Origin: Lanius collurio
Lineage: Eukaryota > Chordata > Aves > Passeriformes > Laniidae
Assembly: GCA_020086605.1 (NCBI GenBank)
Contig: JACBWW010000015.1
Location: 16,174,320 to 16,238,319, forward strand
Length of the DNA stretch: 64,000 bases
Reading direction: 5' to 3'
Below the pieces are notes generated by a model. That model was given only the letters and a program-made list of their open reading frames with translations. It made no database searches and was not told where the DNA came from. Numbering within the stretch: position 1 is the first letter of the stretch; every line of letters starts with the position of its first letter. A program made the position numbers and the translations under genes. This document shows, one piece after another, positions 49,131 through 62,802 of the stretch.

Positions 49131-52100
49131 ATAAAATGATGATTTTGTTGTCTGCACACTCTTCAAAAAGCAATGTGAGGAGGGATGCCAGTCTCTTAGT
49201 GCTTCTGCATTATGATCTACTGACCCTGAAAATAGGGTCAGAAGGAGGTCTCACTGCTAACTGGAAAACTAATCAATATAATTCTACCAAAGGGCTAGTA
49301 TACACCAAGTAATATAGTCCCCTCCCCCTCTGCAAAAGTCTGTGCCTCTTTGCAGAGAACATAAACATCATGTTTTGATACTCATGGAAAATAAAAAGAT
49401 ATCAAGCAAACAAAAATGTTTATGATTTGTGAGGTTGGGAATATAATGAGGTCATATTGCAGTTCTCAAATTTTAGTTCTGAGCAGTTTGATTGGGCTTC
49501 GTTTTTTACTAAGAAACATAGAATTGTGTCTCCTTTTCTTCTACACTTAAAAAGTAGAGAAAGAGAACAATTGATGATGAAAAGATAATTTTCTTCCTCT
49601 GTCCTTTCCCACTCCCCTGCCGTCCCCCCAATATTGCAGTTACACATTGAGAAAAATAAGCTGATCTTACACTATGTTAAGAGTCATACTCACAGTTGAT
49701 ACCCTGTGCAGCCTGCAGGGATGCCATCATACAGCAGGGCTGCATTTGATTCTGATCAGGTACTTTTACTGAGAAAGAGAGCAAGACAAAGGGTGAAAGG
49801 TCACTGGTGACTAATTTTCTGAAAACCAGCAGCTTGTGTAAGTAATAGAACATTTATTGTATTTCTCTGTCATCCCAGCAATGAGCTAGAAAATCCATAA
49901 GAATTCCCAGCACTAGCCTTTATTGAAGTATAGCCCTGGATTAGTTTAATGTCCAATTTAAAGTCACTGCTCGCACCTACTTTACTTACTTTTCTTAAAG
50001 AGAGCTATTTTCCCCCAATAATCTCCCAATTTAAGTTGCCAAAAATAAGTTTTACCTTAATAAGAAGTAAGGTTTCATCTATTTTATACATATATCTGTG
50101 TGTATGTGTATGTTGAGGAAAGAGCACTAGAGTGCTGCATTCTTCCTACATTATTTTCCCTGCATTATAAAAGCGGGGCAAATACTGCAAAATCCAAGCA
50201 CAGCCTTTTAAAAAGCAACAGCACAGTAGTTATAAACTCATTTCACAATGTTTGCACCCTTTCCTTTTGCTCTGTACAAATATTCATATGGTTTCAAAAT
50301 ATTATTTTTCTGAAAGGATGTTCACAGAGCTGGCCTCTGTTGTGGACGCTGTTAACCTGAGTTCCTCAGGTCCATACCCAAGCTACAGGCCTAAGGATAA
50401 TCAGCTTGAAAAGAAGAGGAAAATGGCCCTCTCCAACAGGAATCTGCCAAGTGCTTGTGATCACTGTGCTCCTTGTCCATAATGATTTGACTGGAGAGCC
50501 TGAGTGGCTTGGTAGAGCTGGAGACATCAGTCAGCATTCTCAGTCCATGTACCTGACAGCTGTAAATGTTTTTATTGGACCTCCAGTGTGATTCTTGATT
50601 TGTTAGCCTTGCAAAATGTAATTACCCTCTCGACTAGACTAGAACAATGAAATACACTGTTCTGTGTTGAGTGGGTGCTCACCTCAGAGGGCTTTATTCA
50701 GCAAGCTGTCTTTTGATGGCTCAGATTTTACTACATCTATGCCTAGATGATCTTCCTGGTGCATCATCTGAATCATACATACCCTCCAGAGTGAGCTCTT
50801 CCAGAATGGTATCCAAGTGAGTTACACCTGAGCAGGTGCTTCCTTTTCAGTACTGGCCACCCAAACCCCTTTGTAAACAAGCCCACAGCCCTCTTGTACC
50901 TTGAACGGTGACTACTCGCTGAGAAATCCCAAGCTGCTTGGTGAGAGCTGCTGCACTGGGCAAAGTTTCTCTCATGTGAAACCCACTGGGAGTCTGGAAA
51001 TGCCTCTCCTTCCACTGGCAAAACTGCCCATTTTGGTTTACTTGTGTGCTCAGGAACCTTGGAGGGAAGTGGAAGGCAGGACCCTACCTGAGTATCACTG
51101 GCTCTCCATGCTGCACTCCTGTTTTAGGCACAGGCATCTTTCTTCATCCATTGGCAAGATCTGATTTTTGGTCTTTTCTGCTATATAGAGGCCAGTTCAC
51201 AGCAGATTTCCTGTACCTGGTTGTGCTTCTCTCTCCTATATGAGCTGCCAGAGATCATGGGGCATACTCTGCCGGGGGAATAAAAAAGACAAATACGAGA
51301 AAATTTTCTTCAGATAATTTAAATTCCTAGTCTAAATTCCCTGGCATGACCAGATCATAATTCATTCTTATGACATCACAGCCAGTTATCACAGCAGGAA
51401 AAGACAAGTGTTTAATATTAAAGTTTTACCATATGGACAAAACAAATTAGATGGCATTAATATTTCACATTTATTAGCTATAACTAATGTACACACTGAA
51501 ATATATCTGAAGCATCATATTCTAAGTTCACATATTCTGAATTCAACATTATTTTTTTTTTAGGTGATAAGCCTCTGAAATTGTGCTTCCAGTTACTAGC
51601 CAGTTACTTGACCGATATATGACTGCACATGCTTTAAATCAACATGGGAAATATTTTTAAAAATCGAATTCACAACTCTTTGGATCCTACTTTCTGCCAT
51701 TTGTTTAGTTATAGGGGAAGAATGTGGTCAAACCTTGTAGTTAGATCTAAAAAAAGCACAAGAGGTATAACATACAGACAGGCATACGACTGTTTCTGTG
51801 TAGTCAATATGATGCTGACAATACTGCTGTGCCCTAGAGTGGTTTTCAACTATGTAAAAGATACAGAAACAACAGAAATTTGTAAATTAAAGCAAATTAT
51901 CAATTTTCAGAAATGCCACAGAGTGGAAACCAGTTTGATTTTTATCAGAGGAAAGCCCACCAGAGAACACACAACAGAAGAGACAAGGTGTTTATCTAGC
52001 ACCAGCAGAATCCAATTGTTTGTTTGGGGCAAGACTCAGGGAAACTAAACCTGCCAACATGGTGATTTCAGAAAGCAAGAAAATTTTGTTCCTGCCTATG

Positions 52101-53377
52101 TCTGGTACTCTATGCAGATCACACAATACAATTGCTTTGCACTTAATTTTGATCTTGGAAAATTAAAGCTCAAGAGACAGTGCAGTAGTTATTCTCTGTC
52201 CTACTCCTTTCAAATCTCTGCTCTTCAGAGAGAAGGCAAGGTGGAGAATGTGTCCAGGTGCTAAATGGAAGTAAAATTTACAGAGGCAGGAACCCCAGGA
52301 GACATTAGCAGCTGGTTACAATTACCAGGGTTCAAAACCTGAGTTAAAAGAAGTAAGATGGTAGATGGAACTGCACAGGAGGCAACCATAAACTAATATG
52401 GTTTTGAAAGGAGACAGAAAACTAAGTAGAAATGGGAGTATTCAAGTGCTGGATATAATCTGGGGCATATTAAGTGGAAGAAATAAATCAAGCAATAGCT
52501 CTGAGCACATGGTATAGAGCTGTGTTTTCCTTTAAAATTTGTGAAATTATAGCAATTTTTGACAGAGTTTTTAAGAATCAGCTGGACACATATTGGAGAT
52601 GAAGAGGTAAATCTGCAAACCCACACCACTGAAAATATGGAAAGCCTGAAAACAGCATAAGGGCTGAGTTTAAGCAACTTTAGATTGATACAATTCATCT
52701 AGAGATTACTAAAGCATTAGGTATGACAGTTCCAGTTAAATGTTAACTAGAAGCAAAAACTACTTTTTCTTGGAAAATGCATTGATGAAAAATGACAAAT
52801 AATGTTAAAAAATTAAAAATAGATAGGAAGATATCATCTGCAAAAGTCATGTTTTAACTATGTCTGAGTTTGAACAGTATGTGGAGTACCAGTTGAGTTC
52901 ACATGAAATCAGAGAAAAAAAAAAGAAAAACACAATTAAAGCTAAGAAGGGGAAACATTCCTCTAGTACATTATAGCACTGTGATGGACTATGGCTTTAG
53001 TCAGAGAGCCTGTACTTCATTTTTATGCCTCCAGCCAAGTAAAGAAACTTGCAAGTTCTTAAACAATAAAACTGAAATCCTGAGCCTAGTAAATGTAAAC
53101 AGCAAAACAGTGATGTCATGGGATGGGGCAGACTGGAAAAAAGATGCATTTTTCAATGGAAACATTTTGCATTTTAAAGTGTTGAAACCTTTTTTTAAAT
53201 CATGTAAAGAGAGTTCTTTATTGAATTTTTGATCAAAGCATGTAGGAAAAAATATCTAATAATCCAAGAGCTGGGGCATGCATATGACTTTTGGGAAGGT
53301 ACTGACTCAAATTTCTCTCTATCAGTGAAGAATGGTGGATAAATAATTCTTTGACTAGAAAAAGATAGACTGATTAT

Positions 53378-53483
53378 ATAATCTAGTGATTTGGGCACTT
53401 ACCTGTAATGGGACAAAGAAAACTTGATCCCATATCTCATACAGCCCATTTACCTCCAAGGAATGCTCTAGCCACTAAATTAT
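53378..53483. mobile_element. degenerate palindromic element (possible ancient MITE or SINE remnant)
   Basis: The two ends read as the inverted repeat ATAATYTAGTG (53,378-53,388 and the complement of 53,473-53,483), with one mismatch in 11 bp. Imperfect complementarity continues inward across GGGCACTTACCTG and the complement of CCAAGGAATGCTC, then AATGGG on both arms. On the minus strand, TAGTGGCTAGAGC and GGGATCAAGTT resemble tRNA A-box and B-box words. From memory, similar inverted words occur in old repeats of turtles and crocodilians, but I cannot name the family. The 106-bp boundaries are set by the inverted repeat. No coding capacity is present. Confidence 0.4.
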
Positions 53484-56400
53484 TGATTTTACTGAATTAA
53501 CCCACACATATTGAATTAACCTTACACATATAATCTCTTGCTGTCTTAAGCCTCTGGCATCATACTCACAAACAGGATATTTTTTGAAGTTTCCAGTTTA
53601 ATTCTGAGGAAAAAAATAGCCACTTTGGTTCAAAATAATCATAAAAACTTTTAAATGAAAGTAGAATCATTACAGGAATAGCCAGGAGTTATTATGCATG
53701 GATTTTTTTCTCAAGTTTTTATAGAAGCAAGAGGTCACCAAGAAGATCATGAGGCCCCTTATGGCTGATGACAAGACTAATTTGTTGACAGAAGATTTAG
53801 CATTACTTAAGAATTATATGAATTCTTTTTATCAAAGGGAAAAATGGCTGATAGATACCAGAAACAGATTTATTTCCCTAAGGAGGAAGAAGAAATACTG
53901 AAGGAAATCAATATCAGATCAGAACAGGTGATTGAAAAATTTGAATGTTCTAGTTGCAGGAAAAAAAGAAGTTTCCTATGGCACTTTTTTTTTCTTCAAA
54001 CAGACTACAATTGTGTTATAAACATTTATCATTTGAAAAATGGAGAATTGAAACCAAAGAAAGTCAGAAAGATTCAAACTAATTGGTTTACATCAGAAGC
54101 AATTCCAAATAAATGATTTTTCAAAAGAGTTTGTTAAGATAACCTGAACGGGAGAGTACATTTTTCACTTTTTTTCTCCACTTCATCCTGTTTTAAAGAA
54201 AATAAACCAGGATGTGAAGGTGGGAGGTTTTCACAGTAAAGGAGTTCTTGGCCTTGGCTTGTGATCTACCGAACACCAGACATTGTCAGCTGAGGAAGAA
54301 GCAGGAGCAATCCTCACAGGCAAGCAAGCTAGAGGCAGAGGTATTCTTGTCCTCATAGCTGGTTTGTGGGGTTTTGCTGCATTTGAAAATCAAGCTCATA
54401 TATTGTATTTTCCTGCTTGAGTTCTTGAGTTCCTTCCTTTCAACAATCTCTCTCAAAGCAATCACAGGCTTTGTGCACACAGAGCAGAGAGGAGACAGAT
54501 ATTATTGCAGAAAACACAGGAGAAAAATATGATTCTTAAACTTCTTCTGAAGCAGCCACTAAGATTAATCATATTTGTCTTCCAGAAAAGTGGAGCATGA
54601 TTGATAGTATCTGGTTACAGCAGGACAGGTCTGCCCAAAACAGAGCCAAGCTTCCCCAAACCACCACTGCTTATTTGCCTCTTCTTATTAGTCTTCAGTA
54701 TAAAATAACTAGATCACAAGTTTTGATTACTCACATCCTACAATGATTCCTCAGAGCTCAGTACTGGTGAAACCTTAGAGAGAGCCACCAGAAACTGAGG
54801 CCTTTAAAGACATCAGGTTTTGATGTGGTTTTCGGTGAGTAAGCTGTCTCCATATCATAGCCTAGGAAATACCCACAGGCTTGAGCAAAGGGGCACTTGA
54901 GCACTTTAGCTGTCCCTGGGCTGCAGAAAACCCTTTTGTGATGCCGTTGCTCCAGCTATCTGGACTGAGGGATCAGCTGGAACATGGAGTGGCTCTTTTC
55001 CTCTCAGCCTATTCATTTGTGTTTCCTTCCCATGGAAACAAGGGAGGGAGAGTCATCTGAGCCTTGTCCAAACAGGGAGATGGAGGCTGGTCAGGGGGCA
55101 CATCTGGAATGAGATGGCCCTCAGAGGTCCCAGGGTACAGCCAGCCAGTGTCAAAGAGGAAACACCAGAGCCCATCAATCAGACAAAGTGCAGCTTTGTT
55201 TCCCGACGCATGCTGCTTTGTAGATTTATAACTTCACAAACAATCCTAATAAAAATAGGAATTATTTCCACACTGAGCAGCTCCCCAGCATGAATAAGAA
55301 AACGGGAATCAAGATTAGTTACCTAATACCAGCTGGTGTTTCTTCAGTCATTTGGGGAAAACTGAAGAAGAAATATGTAGGCTTCAAGTACAACTATAAT
55401 AATCTATGGTCTCATTATAATGAGCTGTCAGAGAAAGATGGAGAGTATCAAGGTGAACTTCTTCAAATGTTTCAAATAAATTCGGCTTTATTGAGCACTG
55501 AGCCCTACCTCAAGATCAAGAAAATGAACTAAGGAGTAATAATTGTGGAATATTATAGAAATAGCAATTCACTGAGAGATTAATAGACAGTCTATAAAGG
55601 CACAATTTACCATTTGAAATTTTTGCAGGGAGACAGCAGAAGAGATGATAAAGATTTCAATAAAGCTACAATGATGTTGAAAATGCTATTGACATCTTCA
55701 AATTGAGCTCAGATGAGTTTGGATTCAGAGAGAGACACTAAGCCTACTGAATCAGAAGTACTTCTGAACCAAAGGCACAAGCCTGGGTATTTAAAGGCAG
55801 TCGTGCCCACAGGCTGCACTGGAAATGGTGTCAGGGCAGCCACTCTTCCACCACAACACAAATGGTCTTTCCAAGCTGCAAATATTATTCAAGGCAGCAG
55901 ATGAGGCCTCACAGCTCTGTTACCACGCATACCTATCACACACACGTAGATAAACCTCTATCCAGCTCAACTATATACTGCTACTTTAAAAGAAACCTTC
56001 CTCTGACTCCAGCTGTTCCGAGTGAATTGAGATTGTATGTCTCTGTATTTTTCATGAAGTAACTAAATGACAGTCAAACAAGCAAATCCTGGGTAAAGGC
56101 CTTTTTCCACATCAACTTAATAGTTAACAATCAATCAGTGCTGTGAGATTTTCCTGATCTCATGATTTAGCTTTGATTCCAAGTTGGTTCAGACCCATGA
56201 ATAATTTGAGTCTTCAACTGTTTTTTCTGCAGAGGTTTTTGAAGACTGTCACAAGAAAATGACCAGCACTCCACTTTTTTCTGTCTACTTCAGACTTTCT
56301 TCAAACCCGGTAATGGTTAATATACAACTATTTCAGATATCCTTAAAATTGAAATAAAAAGAGGAAAAACTAAAGCTCTTCTGAGAAAATCCTACCTGTG

Positions 56401-57407
56401 AAATAAAATATCAAACATTCACAAGCTCACTGAGAGTATCTACTCCTTGCAGAGGATCCAAGGACAACAGAGGGATGCTTCTCCCCTTCTAATCCATGGA
56501 AAACTAAGAATAACCTGGCTCTTGTATGTCATGATGAAAATAGGTGAACTTGCTGATTTGTTTTAGGATTCCTTATCCCTTATGTTTATAAACACCAAAA
56601 TGAGATAAATGTGCCACGATAGGAAAATGACTTAAAATTGATTGTGTCTGGCTTCATTTGTGCATTTCCAATGAAGTTTATAGCTCGCAATGAAGTTTCT
56701 CCATCATTACCCCATTTTATACTTTGCTTCCTTCCTTCAAAATTCATAAGCAACATGAATGGCTAAGAGTCACCTCTGCAAACAAGTCTTCCCTGCAGTT
56801 TTAATGCTAACATGAAAGTTAATAGTGATGGAAACTGGTAGTGGAAGTTCTTCAATCAATATCCATGTAAAATTTTCTAACCAGCAAGCCATTAATAGCA
56901 TTATAATCTGCATTTCTGCTCATTGTCAAAACTGAACTTACCTTGTGTTCTGCTGGAGCTCAACTTCAAGTTTCAAACTTGAAAAAAAACCCTAGAGTAT
57001 CCCTAGGCACCTGGGTGATGCTGCTTCATCAGAGTGGATCATGCCTCGCTCTTGTGATCTCTTAGATAATTTTCCTTTTTTCTTTTCTTAATATACCAAA
57101 ATTTTCAGTGTTGTTGTCATTCCTGTCACAACTTAGTGCTACAATCCCAACAGGGCCTTGTGACATCTCCTTGCTTGGCACTCAAAGGTGGCTGCAGCAG
57201 CACACTGTTAGATACCAGCAACCAGCACTGATACATCAGAGACATGAAACTGGACATGAGGAGGGAGCTCTGAGAGAGTCACCAGCAGCAGGAGGGGACT
57301 CATATCCATCCTTCCCATAGCTACATGCCTGCAGCTGCATTCACCAGTGGGCATTACAGTGTGTTCTAGCTCACACTTCTAACAGCCTGCATATATCCAT
57401 GGTGAAT

Positions 57408-57411
<4 letters not shown>
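53484..57411. other. single-copy noncoding DNA
   Basis: No gene recognised. The frames of 80-90 codons at 53,844-54,116 and 55,290-55,532 are AT-rich and Lys/Asn-rich, as expected of chance translation. A GC-richer patch lies at 57,130-57,340. Confidence 0.6.

Positions 57412-57448
<37 letters not shown>
57412..57448. repeat. poly(A) run, A37
   Basis: Thirty-seven uninterrupted A, the longest homopolymer in the window. No open frame, gene fragment or target-site duplication was seen in the flanks to suggest a retroposed mRNA. Length may be inaccurate in an assembly. Confidence 0.95.
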
Positions 57449-57451
<3 letters not shown>

Positions 57452-60400
57452 TTAGCATGAGGACAGTTAACCATTTAATAATCTTACCAGGACTGTAAGT
57501 CATACCTGTTTTTGCTTCTGGAGTATTGTTTTGAATCTGACCTTCAGTCTGAATACTTGTTTTCTTCTGCTGCTAAACCAAGTTGGCCCTGTAGCTCTGG
57601 CTCAAGGAACTAAAAGCATGGAGTGCAGACATTCCAGGCAGATTTTTCCAGCAGGACACCTTTAGAGGGTCCAGAAAATGGAGAACATTTACCAAAGACA
57701 TGCAAAGGGCACACTTGAGGTTCAGTGCACTGCCAGCTGCTGAGCCTGGGAAAAAGTTGCCTCAGCAGGAACGGGTTTTCCCTTCACAGAAGAGACATCC
57801 GAAAGATATTTTCATGCAAACACAGCTGTTCCTTTCAAGCAGCTCAAATCCAAAAATGCCATCTTTTACCTTCAAGTGATACCTTGTCCACTTGTCCAAA
57901 ATGATGAATGGGGCTGTGGATAATATAGCCAGTTCTCTCCTGTTTCTGGCACTACTGCAAAAGACACAGGATCATTTTTGTGGGTTAACTGTTTCTAATG
58001 CCACTCACTTCCTCAAGGTGCCCCTCAGCTGTTAGCATTGTGTACAGCTACATTTTGTGGCAGGAGAGCTTTCTAGTTTTCAATGTTCCATGTATACCTT
58101 TGGGAAATAACTGTGAAGAAGGTATTTATCAGGTATGTCTCATAACAGCTTTCAGAAAATGCAGCACTGAAACAATGCCTTGCTATGTTTTGCCATGCTC
58201 AGACTAAGGAGCTGAAGAGGCTCATTACAAGAGAAAGATTTGCAGGCTTTTAGGGCAGCCATTCTCCTTCCTCTGCCTGTCTCTCGCTTCCTGGAAGATG
58301 ACAGTCATACTGCTGTCCTGCTTTGTAAGATTTTTTGAGAGAAATAAGTTAGGGGGGCAGTGGGGAAAGAGGTATACTTTCATTTTAAGTGGCTCACTCT
58401 GAAATAAGTCTGGGGCTTGAGCAAGCAGGGGAAGGAATTGGGTTTACTTCCCTTCATTCCCCTCCTCACTGCTGCCAACCAAAACAAAAGCAGGAGAAGG
58501 GGAAAGGTTAAATGCTGAGAAAGAGTTTGCACACACCCAGTTTTGGAAAGCATCCACTCCTTTCCATTTAAGCATCATGCCCTCAGGATAAACCCTCCTG
58601 GCTAGGTATAAACAAGGTGCCTTATGGAAACTCAAGGTGTGGCTCTGGTGCAGGGATTGCTACTGCCCTGTGTGAGGCATCAGGAGGCAAGTGCTGTGTA
58701 TGAAAGCTAGCTCGTGTGATATGAAAGCAAACACCTGCTATTCATATGCTTGACATCAAACATTGATTTCTCAACCTCTCTGCCACCCAAGAAACAGATG
58801 AATCCAAAACCTCTCTTTCCTACATGGAAAAAAACCGGTGGAAATTAGGGGGTGCAAAGAGTCGTAAAGACTGAAGACCTGTCTTGTTGTTAACTAATTT
58901 CATTTGGAGATGAAGCACAGACTTCCTGCTCATCTCCTGCCTTACTACCAGTATTTTTCCCAACACAGAAAACTGTGAGGCACTGAGAAGTGCTGTTTTA
59001 TTTAATCTTTCTTCAACTTAATGCTCTATTTACTTTTTATTGGTAGTGGGATTTTTTATTGTATGTGCTCGGGCCAGAAGAGCATGGCTGCTGAACATGT
59101 AATTCCCCCTATGCAGTAAGGGAGATCAGTAGCAGCACTCTCACTGTCAGACCCTGGAGCTTATGAGAAGATTTTATTTACAGGGGTACCTTATCCTGTG
59201 CACCAGAGGAGCACTGGGGAAACTTCCAGTCCCAAATCTTGTCAGCATGTTTGGTGAAGAGGGGGAGCATGCAAACAGCAGTGTATGGGTGACTCATTTT
59301 TCTGGACAGTACAAGCAACGTGCATTACAACAGGCTCTGTGTTTGTTCTTACCACAGTCCACAGGCATCACACTCTCTGCTCCCCGGGAGCTTGGTGCGT
59401 GCAGTGATTTCACTACTTTGAAAAATTTGTATACTAGGGACGGAGGGAAAACTACAGCCAGTGGGAGCAGAAGGAAGCTGGGATGGAAAGCCCCATCACT
59501 TCTGACATATGGACATCACTGAAATTGTTTCATAACCCAGCATATCTTCTGGATTTGGCTCAGTCCCTGAGTGAGGGGAATATTTGGGATGTTCTCCTTA
59601 AAAGCAAATGTTTATCCCCAATTGCAATGCATAAATTACATTTTAGGTACAGACCCCTCAAGTGTTCATCTCAGACTCATATGATTTTTTTCATGGGCTT
59701 CTCAGATTTGCAATAGCTGACAGATGAGTAAAATCCCAAGAAGCTAGAAACTCCCTCGTGAATCGCAATGTGCAGACACCACAAAGCAAAAATTATCACT
59801 GCTAATGTAACCATTAACTCATACTTAGAATTTCCCCCTGCAGATTTATCTTTTTCTTCTCCCCCACCCCCTGCACCTCCTGGCTTCCACTTATTTGTGG
59901 AGATTACACCTATTTTAATTAATTCAGGACAGTTTTGATAACTCTCCTCACATGAATATGGAGGATGTGACATGCCATGCTTTCTGAAAAACTGAAGCAT
60001 AACAGCAGTCTCTTAATCCAAAGGCCCTGAAAGAGAAAAATAAAACCAAAATTGAAATGGTCTGTGAGGCTGATAGAAAGAAATCGCCTAGTCTAAATTT
60101 TATTTCCTTCAAAAAGTATTTGAAATCTAAATGAATATTTATGCAGAATTATACTTTGAATAAATTACCTCCAAATTATGAAAATTATGTTCCACTACTT
60201 CAGTCAGGAAAGTGTAAGTAACAGAGCTGAGCTCCTTCCATTACAAATAGAAAAACCCGTTTCTTAATGGTTTCATTATAGCTGATCAGGTTCAGTGAGA
60301 TAAACACATCCTAATAAGCTGGAGGCTACAAATACAGACCTTTGAAACTCTTTCCTTGATCAATTAAGAGAAAGAGGAACATGCCCAGAAATCTTGCAGT

Positions 60401-62713
60401 TACAGCCCAACCATTTTGAAATGCACCCTGTTGGTGGGCTGGTCCCTGGGTAATGAGGGGTATTGGAAACGTTTGGGAGCTGCTTCTTCAGCCATCACTC
60501 CAGTCAGCACCCCCTACACATCCACCCAGCCCTGCTCCCCGGCACAAGGGCAGCCCTATGAACTCCTGGCCATGGGAGCCAACTCCATCACCGAGGGACT
60601 CTCCTGACGATGTGTTTTCACAGCATGGAACCCATTTCACACCACCCCTCTCCTTCAGGTTTCCATCCCCTTGGGCCTAAGTAACACTACTGTGGCACTG
60701 ACTTCAATAAGTAACTTTTTATTGTGTCTAATCATGTGCAAATGTGTTAAAATTGGTAGTTTTTAGCAAACAGTTATGGAACATATTACCGTAAGGCATT
60801 TGTTCATGGCGTGACAATGATTGGCTCCATGCCACTTAAATGTTTTATTTAATAATGTGGGAATTTCAGTGTGTTTTCCTTTCATTATTTTTAACTTGAA
60901 AACAGAAACAGAAAGCCCCTTCTTTAAAGTTAAAACTTTACCGCCTAGAGTCTGTCAAAAGCAATATAAGCATCTGGATTTTAAAAAGGGAGCTTTTGCA
61001 GGATGTTAATTTAATATACTGGCATATTTCATGCATACTTCTTATATTTTGTATGCTTGGAGCTATCTCTAGAGTGACCACCCAGGAACAACAGACTTTT
61101 CAAAATTCAAAACTTAGGAGCAAAAGACAATGTTCATATAATGTTGCACATTTCAGGTAATATCTGCCAATCCTGGCAAACAAATGCCATGCATAACATT
61201 TCAGCTGCTCCATGCAATGCACTTATATAAGCCATCATGTAAAATAAAAGGGTTTACATTACAAACAAGCTAACCTTTAGCTCCCAGAAGGTTACACTTC
61301 CAAAATAATTCCACTTTTAATAGGCATGCTATGAATAGTAACATCTTCAATCTCATGAGTAACAACTTTTCAAGGTAACATCTCATGCCCACACTTTCTT
61401 GGCTAAGATTCCACATTGCATTGTATGTCTTGTGAGAGGAATTAATAATCGACTATGGGCTGCTATTCTAAATTGGGAACATCATTAGAGTAAGGAAAAA
61501 CGTACATATGTCTTTCCCTGGTTTCCTGAAGTGCTTCTGCTGAGATCTTTTGCAGCATCCCCTCAACTAGCATAAAGGGCTCTCCATTGCTTATGTGAGT
61601 ACTGGTTCCTGGCTGCCTTATGCACTTCAGAAACAAACACATCTTTTGAGAAACACAGTCTAAAAATATAAGGTGTTGAACACGAAGCAGTTCTGTTTGT
61701 GCAAGTGATTTGCACAAACAGGTTTGGAACCAAAAAGGCAAAAAAATGTTTTCAGATGAACTCTTTCATTTCAGAATTTGATGTTTTTGATTCTTTACAC
61801 ATATATATACATTTTCCTTTTTTTTTAACAATTTGCCTGTCATTAGCTGTTCCGTGGGCTTTCTTTGGGTAACTGTGCTGAAGCTCCCATATCATACAAT
61901 CAGTATTGGCAAACCATTCTCTCTTGACTGTGCTGTAAGAGACAGTTGAAAAGAAAAACAAGAATATGTTGACAATTTAAGATGAATACTAGCGATAGAT
62001 ACACAAGACTGTCCAAACACACAAATTACAAGAACAGAACAGATGGAAAACCAAACAGCAGAAAAAGTGGCATATTTAGCAGATGCAGACAGACATAGAG
62101 ATGTGAAGGGTTACATTTCATGCTTTGTCACTGACATTGAAGTTTTTGTTAATCTTTTTTGAACCCTAATGGAATGATTTTGCTGTTGTTATCCAAGAAT
62201 TCAGTGTCCTCTGATCACTATACCACATTTTATTTTGTTTTCTTCTAGAAACATATTAACCATTTTCTTCCAGAATGACAAATTGTAATACAAAATCCCT
62301 CCTATTGAAAGAGCAGAGGAAAAAGTAGCATTAGGAAGAAAGGTCTAGGGCTGCTGCCTGTACTACAGGTTTACTGGCTCTTTTACCTGACAACTAGAAG
62401 TTATGCTAGCTCCACTACAACACTTTATAGAATGAAATAAAGTAATTTTCCAGGATCTTTCAGTTTCAGCTGTGGAAGCATTAGCTGGAGAGCTGGAGGA
62501 ACAGGGAATATTTTGAAAGCTGAAGAATCAGGAAGTGGAAGGGTTACTTGATTTTTACATTTTTGTTTTATGTTTTAAACCCAATTTGAACTCAGGCACT
62601 AAGATTCATCCCACTTGAAATAACACAGTTGAAATAATTGCTCTTACTCAGAGCTGCTACAGGCACTGATGGACACAATTTAAACTACCTGATGACTGTG
62701 GTGGGCAGATTAC
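57449..62713. other. single-copy noncoding DNA
   Basis: No gene recognised. The 119-codon plus-strand frame at 59,163-59,522 has no domain. A Pro/Ser-rich pair of frames at 60,416-60,680 reflects a C-rich patch. The AT-rich stretches at 60,000-60,420 and 60,690-61,020 are repeat-free and could contain regulatory sequence, but no decisive motif is seen. Confidence 0.6.
61693..61721. other. perfect 12-bp hairpin
   Basis: CTGTTTGTGCAA and TTGCACAAACAG are perfectly complementary around a 5-nt loop (GTGAT). Outside the 12 bp the pairing falls off to wobble and mismatch, so the stem is shorter than a canonical miRNA precursor. The TTGCACAA core also reads as a palindromic C/EBP- or HLF-like half-site in each arm. 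Confidence 0.85.
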
Positions 62714-62802
62714 CAGGGAGAGGACCACTTTCTGCTGGTGCCAGAGTGACTCTTTGACCTTTTGTGGAGCACCTGAACGGCCTTGGTTATCTCCTGCTCA
62801 AT
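62714..62802 (-). other. possible coding exon (weak)
   Basis: On the minus strand a branch-point-like ACTAAT, a T-rich tract and TTATTGGCAG precede 62,802. A donor (CCCTG followed by GTAATC) follows 62,714. The 89 nt are open in one frame and encode IEQEITKAVQVLHKRSK followed by a Ser-rich end, with an in-frame stop at the donor. The peptide looks helical and protein-like. The donor is weak at its +5 base. If unspliced, the frame stops immediately, which would also allow a terminal exon. No family is recognised. Confidence 0.15.

Larger units (their letters stand above)
47044..53377. other. single-copy noncoding DNA
   Basis: No gene recognised. The 134-codon plus-strand frame at 51,644-52,048 has no domain. 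A GC-richer patch at 50,870-51,170 has frames on both strands. Short repeats at 47,765 and 49,085 are listed separately. A small AATAGCAAYTAAAA duplication lies near 48,549. Confidence 0.6.

Noticed and set aside
51644..52048. 134-codon plus-strand frame
   Set aside because: AT-rich, no domain, no splice or promoter context.
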